Source of the DNA: Lysobacter capsici
GTDB taxonomy: Bacteria > Pseudomonadota > Gammaproteobacteria > Xanthomonadales > Xanthomonadaceae
DNA length: 64,000 bases
Direction: 5' to 3'
Assembly (NCBI RefSeq): GCF_014779555.2
Contig: NZ_CP094357.1
Coordinates: 1,922,001-1,986,000, forward strand
Under the pieces are notes generated by a model, which was not told the DNA's origin, made no database searches, and worked only from the letters and a program-made list of their open reading frames with translations. Both the position numbers and the translations under genes were made by a program. Positions 18,496-28,009 of the stretch are shown here, in pieces; position 1 is the first letter of the stretch, and every line of letters begins with the position of its first letter.

Positions 18496-20517
18496 TCAGC
18501 GTTCACGCACCAACCGGAACCCCACATCGTCATACCCGCGCCCCGCGCTCAGCGGACGCTGCGCGCTGCCGCTGCGCCATGACCCGCCACCGACCTGACG
18601 CTGTTGGCAGTTGCGGCCGCAATCGGCCGACCACATCGACAAGGCGCGGCCGCTGCTGCCTGGCATGCGCTGGGCTTCGTCGGCGGTCGGCAGGCGATAG
18701 CGGCGGCCGGTCTGCTGGCTGTACCACTGCGCATAGGCTTCGGCGTCGGCGATCGAAACGCACACCACCGGTTCGGCCTCGGTCTGATCGAAGCCCGGCG
18801 CGCGCCAGTCCTTGGGCGCGATCACCCGCAGCAGCGACACGCGTTCGCGGCACAGCGCCGGCGCGCGCTGATGGGCGCTGACGAAACGCGCGTACTCGCC
18901 GCGGCTGACCGGACGCGGGTTGAAGCTGACCGCGACGCTGGCGGCCGGCGCGACCGCGCTGGTGGCGACGCCGCGCGCGACCGGCGAGTCGCCGGCGATG
19001 CCGCGCGCCTGCGCGACCAGGCGGGTCGACACCGCGCGCGGCAAGCCGAATTCCTCGGCCAGGGCGATGACCTTGCCGGCATCGGCGCCATCGCCGCGGC
19101 GCGCGGCCTGTTCGAGCCGGGTCTGCAACGCCTGCGCGGCTTTCTCGCGCAGGCCGCGCTGCGCCGGCGAATCGGCGGTGCCGGTCTGCTGGCCCAGGGC
19201 GGTGGCGTTGACCAGATGCTCGCGCGCGCGCTGGTCGCGGCCTTCGCGCAGATCGCGCGCCATTTCCTCGGAGAACGCCTGGGTCAGTTCGTCGACCACC
19301 ACCGCGACTTCCGGATTGGTGCTGTCCAGATGCCAGGCGGTGAGCAGGCTGTTGTAAGCGTTGGCGTCGGCCGGCGAGGCCAGCCGGCCTTGCGCGATGT
19401 AGCCGCGCGCGGCCTGCAGCGAATCCTGCAGCGGCGCCTGCGGCAGCGGCGCCATCATCGCCTGGGTCGGGTCTTCGCTGGCGCTCGGCGCGGCGGTCTT
19501 GTTGGCCGCGTCGGGCGCGACCCGGAAGAAGCCGTCCTGCTCGACCCGGTTCAAGGCGAAGGCGATGGTGACCACCGCGATCGCCAGCACCGCCAGCCCG
19601 GCCCACGCCGGCGTGGCCCAGCGCTTGAGCGGACGCAGCCGGCTGGCCATGCGGCCGAAGCCGCTCATCTGGCCGCGGTGTTTGATCTCGGCCAGCGCGG
19701 TGGCCATTTCGGCGGCGTCGTCGAAACGCTGATCGGGCTGCTTGGCCAGCGCGCGGTTCATGAAGCGCTGCCAGTGCTTGAGCGGCGGCGGCAGTTTCGG
19801 AATCGGGTTCTGCGCGTGCATCACCGCCATCGACAGCGCGTCGGGCGCTTCGAACGGCAGCCGGCCGGTCAGCATTTCCCAGCACAGCACGCCGAGGCTG
19901 TAGAGGTCGGCGCGGCCGTCGACTTCCTCGCCGCGCGCCTGCTCGGGCGCCATGTAGGCGGTGCTGCCCACGGCCAGGCCGGTCGCGGTCATGCGCGCGC
20001 CGAAGCCGCGCCGCAGGGCGATGCCGAAGTCGGCCAGCAATGGCCGCTCGGTGACGTCGAACAACACGTTCTCGGCCTTGACGTCGCGATGCACGACGCC
20101 GCGCGCATGCGCGTATTCCAAGGCCGACAGCAGCGGTTCGACGATCGCGATCACGTCGGTTTCGCCGCGCGCGAAGCCTTGCTCGATGCGCTTGCCCAGA
20201 TGGCCGCGCGGCAGGAACGGCATGGCGTAGTAGGGCAGGCCGTCGCGGGTGCGGCCGACTTCGTGGATGCCGACCACATGCGGATGTTCCAGCCGCGCGA
20301 TCGTGCGCACTTCGTTCTCGAAGCGGCGCCGGCTGACCTCGTCGGCCAGGGCGTGCGGCAGCATGATCTTGATCGCCACTTCGCGCCCAAGCGCGATCTG
20401 CTCGCCCAGGTAGACCGTGGACAAGCCGCCGTGGTTGATGATCTCGCGCAACCGATAGCCCGGAATTTCCGGCATCGGAACGCTATTGGCATCGTTTTGT
20501 GGTGTGAAAGTCGACAT
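18496..20517 (-). CDS. Membrane Ser/Thr protein kinase with C-terminal FGE-sulfatase-like domain
   Basis: 673 residues. Hanks-type kinase at about 20-280: Gly loop NHGGLSTVYLG, Lys50 in VAIKIML, catalytic HRDVKAENVLF, DFG in LADFGIAL, and APEQ. It is followed by one membrane helix near 315 (WAGLAVLAIAVVTIAFAL), a periplasmic helical linker, and a C-terminal SUMF1/formylglycine-generating-type domain (about 540-673, SRGEYARFVSAHQRAP ... YDDVGFRLVRER). In other kinases of this build the FGE-like module is a ligand-binding or structural domain, since true FGE catalytic cysteines are often absent. The start ATG at 20517 gives MSTFTPQND; a longer start adds only a few residues. No partner phosphatase is nearby. 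Confidence 0.88.
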   Translation of the reverse strand: MSTFTPQNDANSVPMPEIPGYRLREIINHGGLSTVYLGEQIALGREVAIKIMLPHALADEVSRRRFENEVRTIARLEHPHVVGIHEVGRTRDGLPYYAMPFLPRGHLGKRIEQGFARGETDVIAIVEPLLSALEYAHARGVVHRDVKAENVLFDVTERPLLADFGIALRRGFGARMTATGLAVGSTAYMAPEQARGEEVDGRADLYSLGVLCWEMLTGRLPFEAPDALSMAVMHAQNPIPKLPPPLKHWQRFMNRALAKQPDQRFDDAAEMATALAEIKHRGQMSGFGRMASRLRPLKRWATPAWAGLAVLAIAVVTIAFALNRVEQDGFFRVAPDAANKTAAPSASEDPTQAMMAPLPQAPLQDSLQAARGYIAQGRLASPADANAYNSLLTAWHLDSTNPEVAVVVDELTQAFSEEMARDLREGRDQRAREHLVNATALGQQTGTADSPAQRGLREKAAQALQTRLEQAARRGDGADAGKVIALAEEFGLPRAVSTRLVAQARGIAGDSPVARGVATSAVAPAASVAVSFNPRPVSRGEYARFVSAHQRAPALCRERVSLLRVIAPKDWRAPGFDQTEAEPVVCVSIADAEAYAQWYSQQTGRRYRLPTADEAQRMPGSSGRALSMWSADCGRNCQQRQVGGGSWRSGSAQRPLSAGRGYDDVGFRLVRER

Positions 20518-20682
20518 TCGCGGCCCCGTGTCGCGACTGCACAGCATACGCTGCCGCAGTGCCCGCGTGAGGCTTAGTGTGTCTTTTCTGTGCCTTTACT
20601 TACAAGTAGCGGCGCAGCCGGAGTTGCGAAATCGCGTCGGTCGCCATACCCGAACGGCGTGCAACGAATGGCGACCGGGGTC

Positions 20683-21141
20683 TCATTGCGCGACCCGGTC
20701 GCGTTTGCGCCGTACGTACAACTGCTTGCGGACCTTCGCCACGACCTCGCCGGAGGCGTCGACCACGTCGGTGTCGAACCAGCGCAGGTACTTGTCGCCG
20801 CCGGCGGTGGCCGCGCGCAATTCCTCCAGCACCGTGTAGTCCAGGTCGAACTGGGCGTGCACGGTGCCGCGGCCGGGTTTGACGAATTCGATCGCGCCGG
20901 CGCGGTCCCAGACGATGTAGTCGCGGCCCAGCGCGTTCATCGCCAGCAGCATCCAGAACGGATCGGTCATCGAGAACAGGCTGCCGCCGAAGTGGGTGCC
21001 GACGTAGTTGCGGTTCCAAGGCCGCATCCGCAGTTCGACCCGGGCATGGCGGTAATCGTCGGCGATCCGGACCACCCGGATGCCGGAAAACAGGAACGGC
21101 GGCCACAGGTTCAGGCCGAGTCGCAGGGTGTTGGCTTTCAT
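20683..21141 (-). CDS. DUF4442 hotdog-fold protein
   Basis: 152 residues with hotdog/thioesterase-like features: FSGIRVVRIADDYRHARVEL, then NRNYVGTHFGGSLFSMTDPF, the helix carrying the usual substrate-binding segment. DUF4442 proteins are predicted acyl-CoA thioesterase relatives, probably cytoplasmic, with unknown substrate. The C-terminal KQLYVRRKRDRV is basic. The 165-bp gap to the kinase gene contains nothing recognisable. Confidence 0.82.
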   Translation of the reverse strand: MKANTLRLGLNLWPPFLFSGIRVVRIADDYRHARVELRMRPWNRNYVGTHFGGSLFSMTDPFWMLLAMNALGRDYIVWDRAGAIEFVKPGRGTVHAQFDLDYTVLEELRAATAGGDKYLRWFDTDVVDASGEVVAKVRKQLYVRRKRDRVAQ

Positions 21142-21266
21142 GGGCGAGGCAGTGGCTAGGGCGGGCCTAGCCTGCCATACGGGTGCGTATAGTCAAGTCG
21201 CGGATGCCGAAGCGGCCGGTTCGGGCCGCCTCGGCCTGCCGGGCGAGCGGCCCGGCACGGCGCGGC

Positions 21267-22148
21267 TCAGAACAGCAGCGACGCCATCTTGCGGCGGTAG
21301 CGGCCGATCAGGTCTTCGTCGGCGACCACCCGGAACGCGTCGATCAGCGCCTTGCGCGGCAGGCCGTCCTGGTAGGCGCGGTCGCGCCGCAGCAGTTCGA
21401 TGAACTGCTCCAGCCCGGCTTCGTCGCGGCCGGCGGCGATCTGGCGCGCGCCGAGCAGGTAGCGCGCCTGCAGGTCGTCGGGCTGGGCGGCGATGGCCGC
21501 TTCCAGGGTTTCGATCGGCGGCGCGTCGCGGGTCACGGCGAGGAAGTTCAGGCGCGAACGCGCGCGCAGGGTGCGGTCGTCGGTCGCCAGGTTGGCGGGC
21601 AGGGCGTCGAGCAACTGCTCGGACTCGGTGGCCGCGCCGGTGGCGAGCAGGGCCAGGGCCAGGTCGAGCTTGAGTTCGGACTTGTCGGGGTGCTCGGCGA
21701 CTTCGTGACGCAGGCGCACGACCTCGGCGTGCAGGTCGACCGGCGGCGCTTCGACCGGCGCTTCTTCCTCGACCGCGGGCGCGGCCGGCTCGATGCCGTG
21801 ATGCTTGAGGAATTCGCGCACCGCGCTTTCCGGCAGCGCTTCGGCGAAGCCGTCGACCAATTGCCCGTCCTTGACCAGGAACACGGTCGGGATCGAGCGG
21901 ATCTGGAACGCGGCGCCCAGCTGCTGTTCGGCCTCGACGTCGACCTTGGCCAGTTCGAACGCGCCGTTGTAGTCGGCGGCGAGTTTTTCCAGGATCGGGC
22001 CGAGCGTCTTGCACGGTTGGCACCACTCGGCCCAGAAGTCGATCAGGACCGGCACCTGCAGAGATTTCTGCAGCACCTCTTCCTGGAATCGCTCGGTGGT
22101 GGCGTCGAATACGTGGGGCTTGGCGGGTGCGGTCATCGGCGGGCTCAT
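21267..22148 (-). CDS. cnoX: Thioredoxin-TPR co-chaperone, CnoX (YbbN) family
   Basis: About 293 residues: an N-terminal thioredoxin domain with WCQPCK (Cys43, Cys46) and the cis-Pro segment RSIPTVFLVKDG, a Glu/Pro-rich linker, then C-terminal TPR-like helices. CnoX proteins hold unfolding proteins under oxidative stress and hand them to GroEL or DnaK. E. coli CnoX lacks the CxxC pair, so this one may keep reductase activity, as described for alphaproteobacterial relatives. Start ATG 22148 (MSPPMTAPAK) or 22136 (MTAPAK); no strong ribosome site chooses between them. Confidence 0.83.
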   Translation of the reverse strand: MSPPMTAPAKPHVFDATTERFQEEVLQKSLQVPVLIDFWAEWCQPCKTLGPILEKLAADYNGAFELAKVDVEAEQQLGAAFQIRSIPTVFLVKDGQLVDGFAEALPESAVREFLKHHGIEPAAPAVEEEAPVEAPPVDLHAEVVRLRHEVAEHPDKSELKLDLALALLATGAATESEQLLDALPANLATDDRTLRARSRLNFLAVTRDAPPIETLEAAIAAQPDDLQARYLLGARQIAAGRDEAGLEQFIELLRRDRAYQDGLPRKALIDAFRVVADEDLIGRYRRKMASLLF

Positions 22149-22251
22149 GGTTCGTACGCGGGGGTTGCTCCCCGAGGTGGGGACGGTGCGCGCCGCAGGC
22201 AAGCGGATGAAGGCAAGCGCGGCGCGCGGCAGCGCACGCTAGCATGGCGCG

Positions 22252-22905
22252 ATGAATCGCTCATCGACATCGCCCGCATCGACATCGTCTCCATCGACCG
22301 CGCCGCCGCGGACGCGCGCCGCGCGCTGGATCGCGGTGGCCGCCGGGCTGTGCTGCCTGGCGTCGCTGTACGGATTCGGCGCCGTCCTGGACGGTTATTC
22401 GCAGCGTCTGCATCCGCCGGGCCTGCTCGGCGCGCGCGGCATCGAACTCGCCGCGGCCTTCAATCTGCTCGGTTTCGCCCTGCCGGGGCTGGCGCTGGCC
22501 TGGGTCGGCTGGCGTCTGCGCGAACGTCTCGCCCAACGCAGCCGCGCGACCCGCATCGGCGCATGGATGTGGAGTGTGTCGGCCCTGGCCTGGGCGGCGC
22601 AGGGCGCGTTCGTGCTGGATCCGGCCAATCTCGACGCGCAATCCAGCCGCCTGCATGCGGCGATGTGGTTGCTGTGGGCGCTGGCCTTCGTCGCCGGCGC
22701 GTTGCTGGTGGGACTGGATGCGATCCGGCGACCGGGCGAACGCGGCCTTGCGTTGATCGCGTGGCTGGCGGCCGCGGCGATGGTGATCGTGCTCAGGGAC
22801 GGCCAGTTCGGCCTGATGAGCGGGCCGGTCGCGCAGCGGCTGGCGTTGGGCGCGTGGCTGGTGGCCTATGTCGCGATGATGTGGCGCGAACGCGGGCAGC
22901 GGTGA
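22252..22905 (+). CDS. DUF998-like integral membrane protein
   Basis: 217 residues, with six apparent membrane helices after a Ser/Pro/Thr-rich N-terminus (WIAVAAGLCCLASLYGFG, AFNLLGFALPGLALAWVGW, MWSVSALAWAAQGAFVLDP, and others). Length and pattern resemble DUF998 proteins, whose function is unknown. It is divergent from cnoX (103 bp apart). The first ATG at 22252 gives a long polar N-terminus; a later start is possible but none stands out. Confidence 0.65.
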   Translation: MNRSSTSPASTSSPSTAPPRTRAARWIAVAAGLCCLASLYGFGAVLDGYSQRLHPPGLLGARGIELAAAFNLLGFALPGLALAWVGWRLRERLAQRSRATRIGAWMWSVSALAWAAQGAFVLDPANLDAQSSRLHAAMWLLWALAFVAGALLVGLDAIRRPGERGLALIAWLAAAAMVIVLRDGQFGLMSGPVAQRLALGAWLVAYVAMMWRERGQR

Positions 22906-23044
22906 GCGCGGGCCGTTCGTCGCGCGTGCGGCGGGCGATGTCTTCAGGTTGAGCGGCGTCGATCGGCTATCGGCCGACGCGCGCCGGATTGCCCGGCGCG
23001 CGTTCGAATCCTTATCGCGGAAATCCCGGATCGATGCGGCCGCT

Positions 23045-23266
23045 TCACTCCGGCGCGGGGCAGAACCGGGTCATGCACCACTGGCGTTCGCGCTGGCACA
23101 GGCTCAATTGCGCCGGCGTCTGCGCCGCGGCGCGGCAGGCGCTGTATTCGGCGGCGCATTCCAGGCATTGCGGCGGCAACGCGGCATAGGCCGGCGCGAT
23201 CGAGGCCAGGCCGAAGCCGCTCAGGCCGGCGAGTACGGCGGTGAATACGAGGCTGGATGTCTTCAT
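23045..23266 (-). CDS. Small exported Cys-rich protein
   Basis: 73 residues: a good signal peptide (MKTSSLVFTAVLAGLSGFGL to about residue 28, ending AYA-A) and a mature chain of about 45 residues with six Cys (CLEC, YSAC, LSLC, QWC, FC). ATG 23266 is preceded by AAGGAA at good spacing. Six Cys in so short a chain suggests three disulfides in the periplasm or outside. No known family recognised. It is the last of three short minus-strand Cys-containing genes. Confidence 0.65.
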   Translation of the reverse strand: MKTSSLVFTAVLAGLSGFGLASIAPAYAALPPQCLECAAEYSACRAAAQTPAQLSLCQRERQWCMTRFCPAPE

Positions 23267-23359
23267 GGGTGGCGTTCCTTGCGGTGGGTGGGCGCCGCGA
23301 CGTCGCGGCGTGATTTCAGCGGTCGATCAAGCCAGGCGTCTGCCGGCCGGCCCGGCTCG

Positions 23360-23578
23360 TCATGACGCCAGTGAATCGTCCGGAAGCCGGCAATGGCCGC
23401 GCTTGCACAGGCGGTATATCACGGCGCAATCCAACGGCCGGGCGGGATGGTCGAATTGGTTTTCCGGCCGCCATTGCGCGAACACGCCATCGCAGTCGCG
23501 GGCTTGGCTGGCCCGCAGCGCGGCGACGAAACCGAACCCGGCTGCGGCGATCGCGATGGACGTCGTGGAGCGCCGCAA
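23360..23578 (-). CDS. Small exported Cys-containing protein (TTG start)
   Basis: 72 residues from a TTG at 23578, the only usable start after the upstream in-frame stop (23624-23626). The N-terminus MRRSTTSIAIAAAGFGFVAA looks like a signal peptide cleaved after ASQA. The mature part has four Cys (DCDG, LDCAV, RLCKRG, GHCRL). No Shine-Dalgarno is evident, so the call is tentative. It is on the same strand as, and 93 bp upstream of, the 73-residue Cys-rich gene. Confidence 0.45.
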   Translation of the reverse strand: MRRSTTSIAIAAAGFGFVAALRASQARDCDGVFAQWRPENQFDHPARPLDCAVIYRLCKRGHCRLPDDSLAS

Positions 23579-23743
23579 TGCGCTGCTTATCGAGGCTTGC
23601 CTGAGTCGAGCGGAGCGACCGGATCAAGAGCCGATGCCGCAACAAGGCCAGTCGTGATCGGCGCCAACCGCGGATCGGAATCCGCGGCGGCCTTGTTGCG
23701 GCAACGGCAAAACAGCGTGGGCGAATCAGAGGTTGTGGCCCGG

Positions 23744-23863
23744 TCACGCGGCGGTTTTCAGGCAGCGCTCGCAGCGATCGAAACCGTATTGGCACGACAG
23801 CTCGGCGGGTGCCGGCGGGGAAGTGAAGGCGACGGGCGCGCCGATCAACGTCCAGGATTTCAT
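23744..23863 (-). CDS. Very small Cys-containing ORF (39 aa)
   Basis: A 39-residue frame starting MKSWTLIGAPVAF and ending with a CxxxxxxCxxC pattern (SCQYGFDRCERC) plus LKTAA. The ATG at 23863 is preceded by AAGGGAG at about 7 nt, one of the better ribosome sites in this region. There is no convincing signal peptide. It heads a run of three short minus-strand genes with Cys pairs. It could be a peptide precursor or a spurious frame; codon evidence is too short to decide. Confidence 0.35.
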   Translation of the reverse strand: MKSWTLIGAPVAFTSPPAPAELSCQYGFDRCERCLKTAA

Positions 23864-24345
23864 CGCGAACTCCCTTTCCAGGCGGCCGTGGACGGGCCTG
23901 TTGCGGTGGCGATCCACGTTTGCACAGCCGCGACGGCGGCGCTGTGACTTATGTCATTCCAGGGCCGTGACCTTCGTGACCGAGTTCACGGGCACGGCAA
24001 TGCGCGCGCGATCTGCGCTGTCGGCGCCGTGAAATATGCGTTGGCGGCTGCGCCGAGCCTGCCTGCATCTCGCGAGGGCCTCACCGCGAATCGGCGCGCG
24101 ACGATGCGCGCCGATTCGCGGCGCAAGCGATACAACGACGCGTTCGACACCGTGACCGATGCAACAGTGGCGCGGGCGCCAATCGGGCTGGCGATTCGCG
24201 CCGGCAAACCGCGCGTGGCCGACCGCAGTCGCATCCGTCGCCAGGCGCGGGTCATCGCAAAAAAACGACGCCCCGACCGCGACGCGGCCGGGGCGCGCGG
24301 ACCGAATCCGCACGCGACCGCGCGCGGACCCGGCGAACGATGAGG
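23864..24345. other. Gap with terminator of the amidohydrolase gene
   Basis: 482 bp with no supported gene. At 24256-24298 lies GCGCCCCGGCCGC / GCGGTCGGGGCG followed on the minus strand by TTTTTTT, the amidohydrolase terminator. Confidence 0.75.
24256..24298 (-). terminator. Terminator of the amidohydrolase gene
   Basis: On the minus strand a GC-rich hairpin (CCCCGGCCGCGTCGCGGTCGGGG) is followed by a short spacer and seven T, 48 bp after the stop codon. Confidence 0.85.
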
Positions 24346-25662
<1,317 letters not shown>

Positions 25663-26030
25663 GAGCGATTCCGGCAGGAGGGCGGGATCGAACCCGCGGT
25701 GGAGATCCGCCGCTGCGCGCGCGGCGAATCGCGATTTGCATTGGCCAGGGGAATCGCGCAACCATCCCCCGCGCGACCGTCGAAGCTTCTGGAGCATGCA
25801 ATCGACCGTGGCGATGGGTCAACGTGACTAACGTACTAGGGGCGATTGTCCGGGTCGGCGCGGGTATCGCGCGAGATGGGCGCGGCGTCGTCGATGCTCA
25901 TCGGCTCAGTGGGATTTCCCTTGGGCTCTGCCTTGATCCGAATCCGTCGCGCGATCCGAGTCTTTCAACACGGCCCTGAGCGAGTTCGGGGTCGAATCCC
26001 GAGCCTCATTCAATTCCAGGAGCGATACCC
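25663..26030. other. Divergent intergenic region
   Basis: 368 bp between the amidohydrolase and the 96-residue exported protein gene. No gene, hairpin or repeat stands out. A clear ribosome site (CCAGGAGCG) for the next gene lies at its right end. Confidence 0.5.
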
Positions 26031-26321
26031 ATGAAACGCATCAACATCCTGATCGCCGCCTTGTTCGCGTTGTCCAGCGCCAGCGCATTCGCCGAAGGCG
26101 ACGATCAGCACGGCGGCCAAGGCCAGGGCGGCACCGATCGCAGCAACTTGCAGGCGCCGTTGATCTGTCGCACGGGTGAAAACGCGGTTCCGGTGCAGGG
26201 CGCGGACGGCAAGGTCGCGTGGAAGTGCTCGAGCCCGTCCGTACTGGCCCGGACGTACTTGCCGACCAGTTGTCGGGCCACCAACAGCATCGACTGGACC
26301 TGCCGCGGCGCTAATTCTTGA
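26031..26321 (+). CDS. Small exported protein, Gly/Gln-rich N-terminus, four Cys
   Basis: 96 residues: signal peptide MKRINILIAALFALSSASAF-A, then EGDDQHGGQGQGGTDRS, then a domain with four Cys (ICRTG, WKCSS, TSCRA, WTCRG). ATG with AGGAG 9 nt upstream. Likely secreted or periplasmic with two disulfides. No family recognised. Confidence 0.7.
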   Translation: MKRINILIAALFALSSASAFAEGDDQHGGQGQGGTDRSNLQAPLICRTGENAVPVQGADGKVAWKCSSPSVLARTYLPTSCRATNSIDWTCRGANS

Positions 26322-26526
26322 GCCCGCGGCCGCAGCGCCGCGGATGCGGGGCTGCGGCCGTGTTGCGGCGCGGCATGCAACGAGACGCTGCACATTGCTA
26401 GCGAGTACTGCGGTCGAAACCTTCGCGGCATGCAAGCCGATCGGGCGAGCATCAACCTGGCCAGACCACTGACTGCTTGCGGCGCTCAGGCCGCAGCCGG
26501 CCGTTAGCCGGCTCGAAGGTCGCGAG

Positions 26527-27225
26527 TTACAGCCAGTAACACCAGGCAGGAAAGGCTTCTATCGAACGCGGCCTGTATTGGTCGTCGCCGCGCGGTATTT
26601 CTCGGCAGCGAAAGCGGCACCTCATGGCATCGGTCGAGGATTTCCAATAGACGGGCTGCCAATCGTCGAGAGCATCGAACTGTTCGGAGCCGGCGGCGAT
26701 CTCGTAGTCGGTCCGTACCGCGCACATGTATTGATCGAGGATGTTGGGGTGCGCCGTGGTCACATACATTGAGCGCCATTGCTCCGGATCTTCGGGATGG
26801 CCGAGCATTCCGCTTGCATCGATTTCGTAAACATCGTTGTATTCGTGCTCGATGAACCAATGCCATTGCGGTCGCGCGAATTGCTCCCACGCGTGGCCAC
26901 CCGCGGCGGTGAGGCCATAGTAAGTGCCGCCGAAATTCGTCCGGGGCTTGCCCAGTTCGGCGCGGATCGTCGCCAGATCCCCAGGCAGCGCCTCGGTTTT
27001 TTCGTGGCAGCGCTGTAGCGCGATCCAGCCTCGCTCAGCGAGCTCGTGCAGGGTTTGCGCCAATTCGTCGAATCCCATGCCATGGCCTTGGCAATTGAGC
27101 GCCATGTCGATCGTGTTGACGTCCCAAGGCGGGCCTTCGGGCAGGGCGATGAGGGACAAGGGAAGTTTGAACCGGACTGCCTGGGTCAGCAGCCAGTATT
27201 CGCCACGAGTGAGGCGTACAGACAT
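26527..27225 (-). CDS. Hypothetical protein, 232 aa
   Basis: A soluble-looking protein rich in aromatic residues (MSVRLTRGEYWLLTQAVRFK; GGTYYGLTAAGGHAWEQFAR). No signal peptide or membrane helix. The N-terminal third resembles a winged-helix pattern: FDELAQTLHELAERGWIAL, then a LTAAGG turn as in bacterial helix-turn-helix folds. I do not recognise a family. The composition is less GC-biased at third positions than neighbours, which hints at later acquisition. Confidence 0.65.
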   Translation of the reverse strand: MSVRLTRGEYWLLTQAVRFKLPLSLIALPEGPPWDVNTIDMALNCQGHGMGFDELAQTLHELAERGWIALQRCHEKTEALPGDLATIRAELGKPRTNFGGTYYGLTAAGGHAWEQFARPQWHWFIEHEYNDVYEIDASGMLGHPEDPEQWRSMYVTTAHPNILDQYMCAVRTDYEIAAGSEQFDALDDWQPVYWKSSTDAMRCRFRCREIPRGDDQYRPRSIEAFPAWCYWL

Positions 27226-27606
27226 GGAGTCGAGGGCCGATGGCGGCCGGGTTGCGAATGCAATACTTCGAATGAAGCGATCGGGACGCTACGCCGGCTG
27301 CCCGGCGCGGTCAAGCGATGCGTGAACGGTCGACAGTAGCGATCCTGCGCCCCATGACCATACGCCAGGCAATGGGGAGTAACCCTGTCGTCAGCGTGGG
27401 CATGACGTGCGCCACGCATGCAAAGCGGCATCGGCCGATCACGTTTTCGCGACGACGTTAGCCGATTGTGGCCGTTCATCCGATTTGCGACGCTTGTCGC
27501 GGGCGAAAGGCTCGTGCAAGGTAGCGCTCGCCTGAGGCCGTACGGACCGGGACTTCAGGCGGTCAACGCAGCGCGAATCCGGTTCGCCAGCGCGAGTCGA
27601 ACCCCA
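27226..27606. other. Divergent intergenic region
   Basis: 381 bp between the divergent hypothetical gene and the small exported protein gene; lower GC than the surroundings. No RNA gene, hairpin or repeat identified. Confidence 0.5.
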
Positions 27607-27810
27607 ATGAACAAACTCCTTCTCCAGATCGCCGCGGCCGCCGTCGTGGTGGTGTCGTTTTCCGCATCGGCCGTCGACGTGCGGTCGGCGCCTGCGCCGA
27701 GCAACAGCGGCGGCGGGTTCCAGACCTTGCCCAAGAGCTGCCCGGCGGGCAAGACCGCACGCATCATCTATGACGAGAAAGGCACGCCGGTCGGCGTGGT
27801 CTGCGTCTAA
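27607..27810 (+). CDS. Small exported protein, 67 aa
   Basis: Signal peptide MNKLLLQIAAAAVVVVSFSA (cleavage near ASA-V), then a short mature chain ending CPAGKTARIIYDEKGTPVGV-VCV with two Cys. It is followed after 20 bp by a good terminator, supporting a real transcription unit. No strong Shine-Dalgarno before the ATG. Function unknown. Confidence 0.65.
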   Translation: MNKLLLQIAAAAVVVVSFSASAVDVRSAPAPSNSGGGFQTLPKSCPAGKTARIIYDEKGTPVGVVCV

Positions 27811-27828
27811 CGCGGCAGGTAGCTCCAG

Positions 27829-27859
27829 ATTGGGCGAACCGTGAGGGTTCGCCTTTTTA
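27829..27859 (+). terminator. Terminator of the 67-aa exported protein gene
   Basis: GGGCGAACC-GTGA-GGGTTCGCC followed by TTTTT. Confidence 0.88.
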
Positions 27860-28009
27860 CATGGCGCTTGAAGACGAAGCCGCGGCATCCGCCGCGGCTT
27901 CGTCGCATCCCTGCGGGCGCGGTATCGATGCGCGCGACGGGCCGGGCCTATCGGTCGGTGTCGGTCCGCATAGCGCGCGCGGCGCGGCGCGCCGACTCAG
28001 GTCGTCGCC

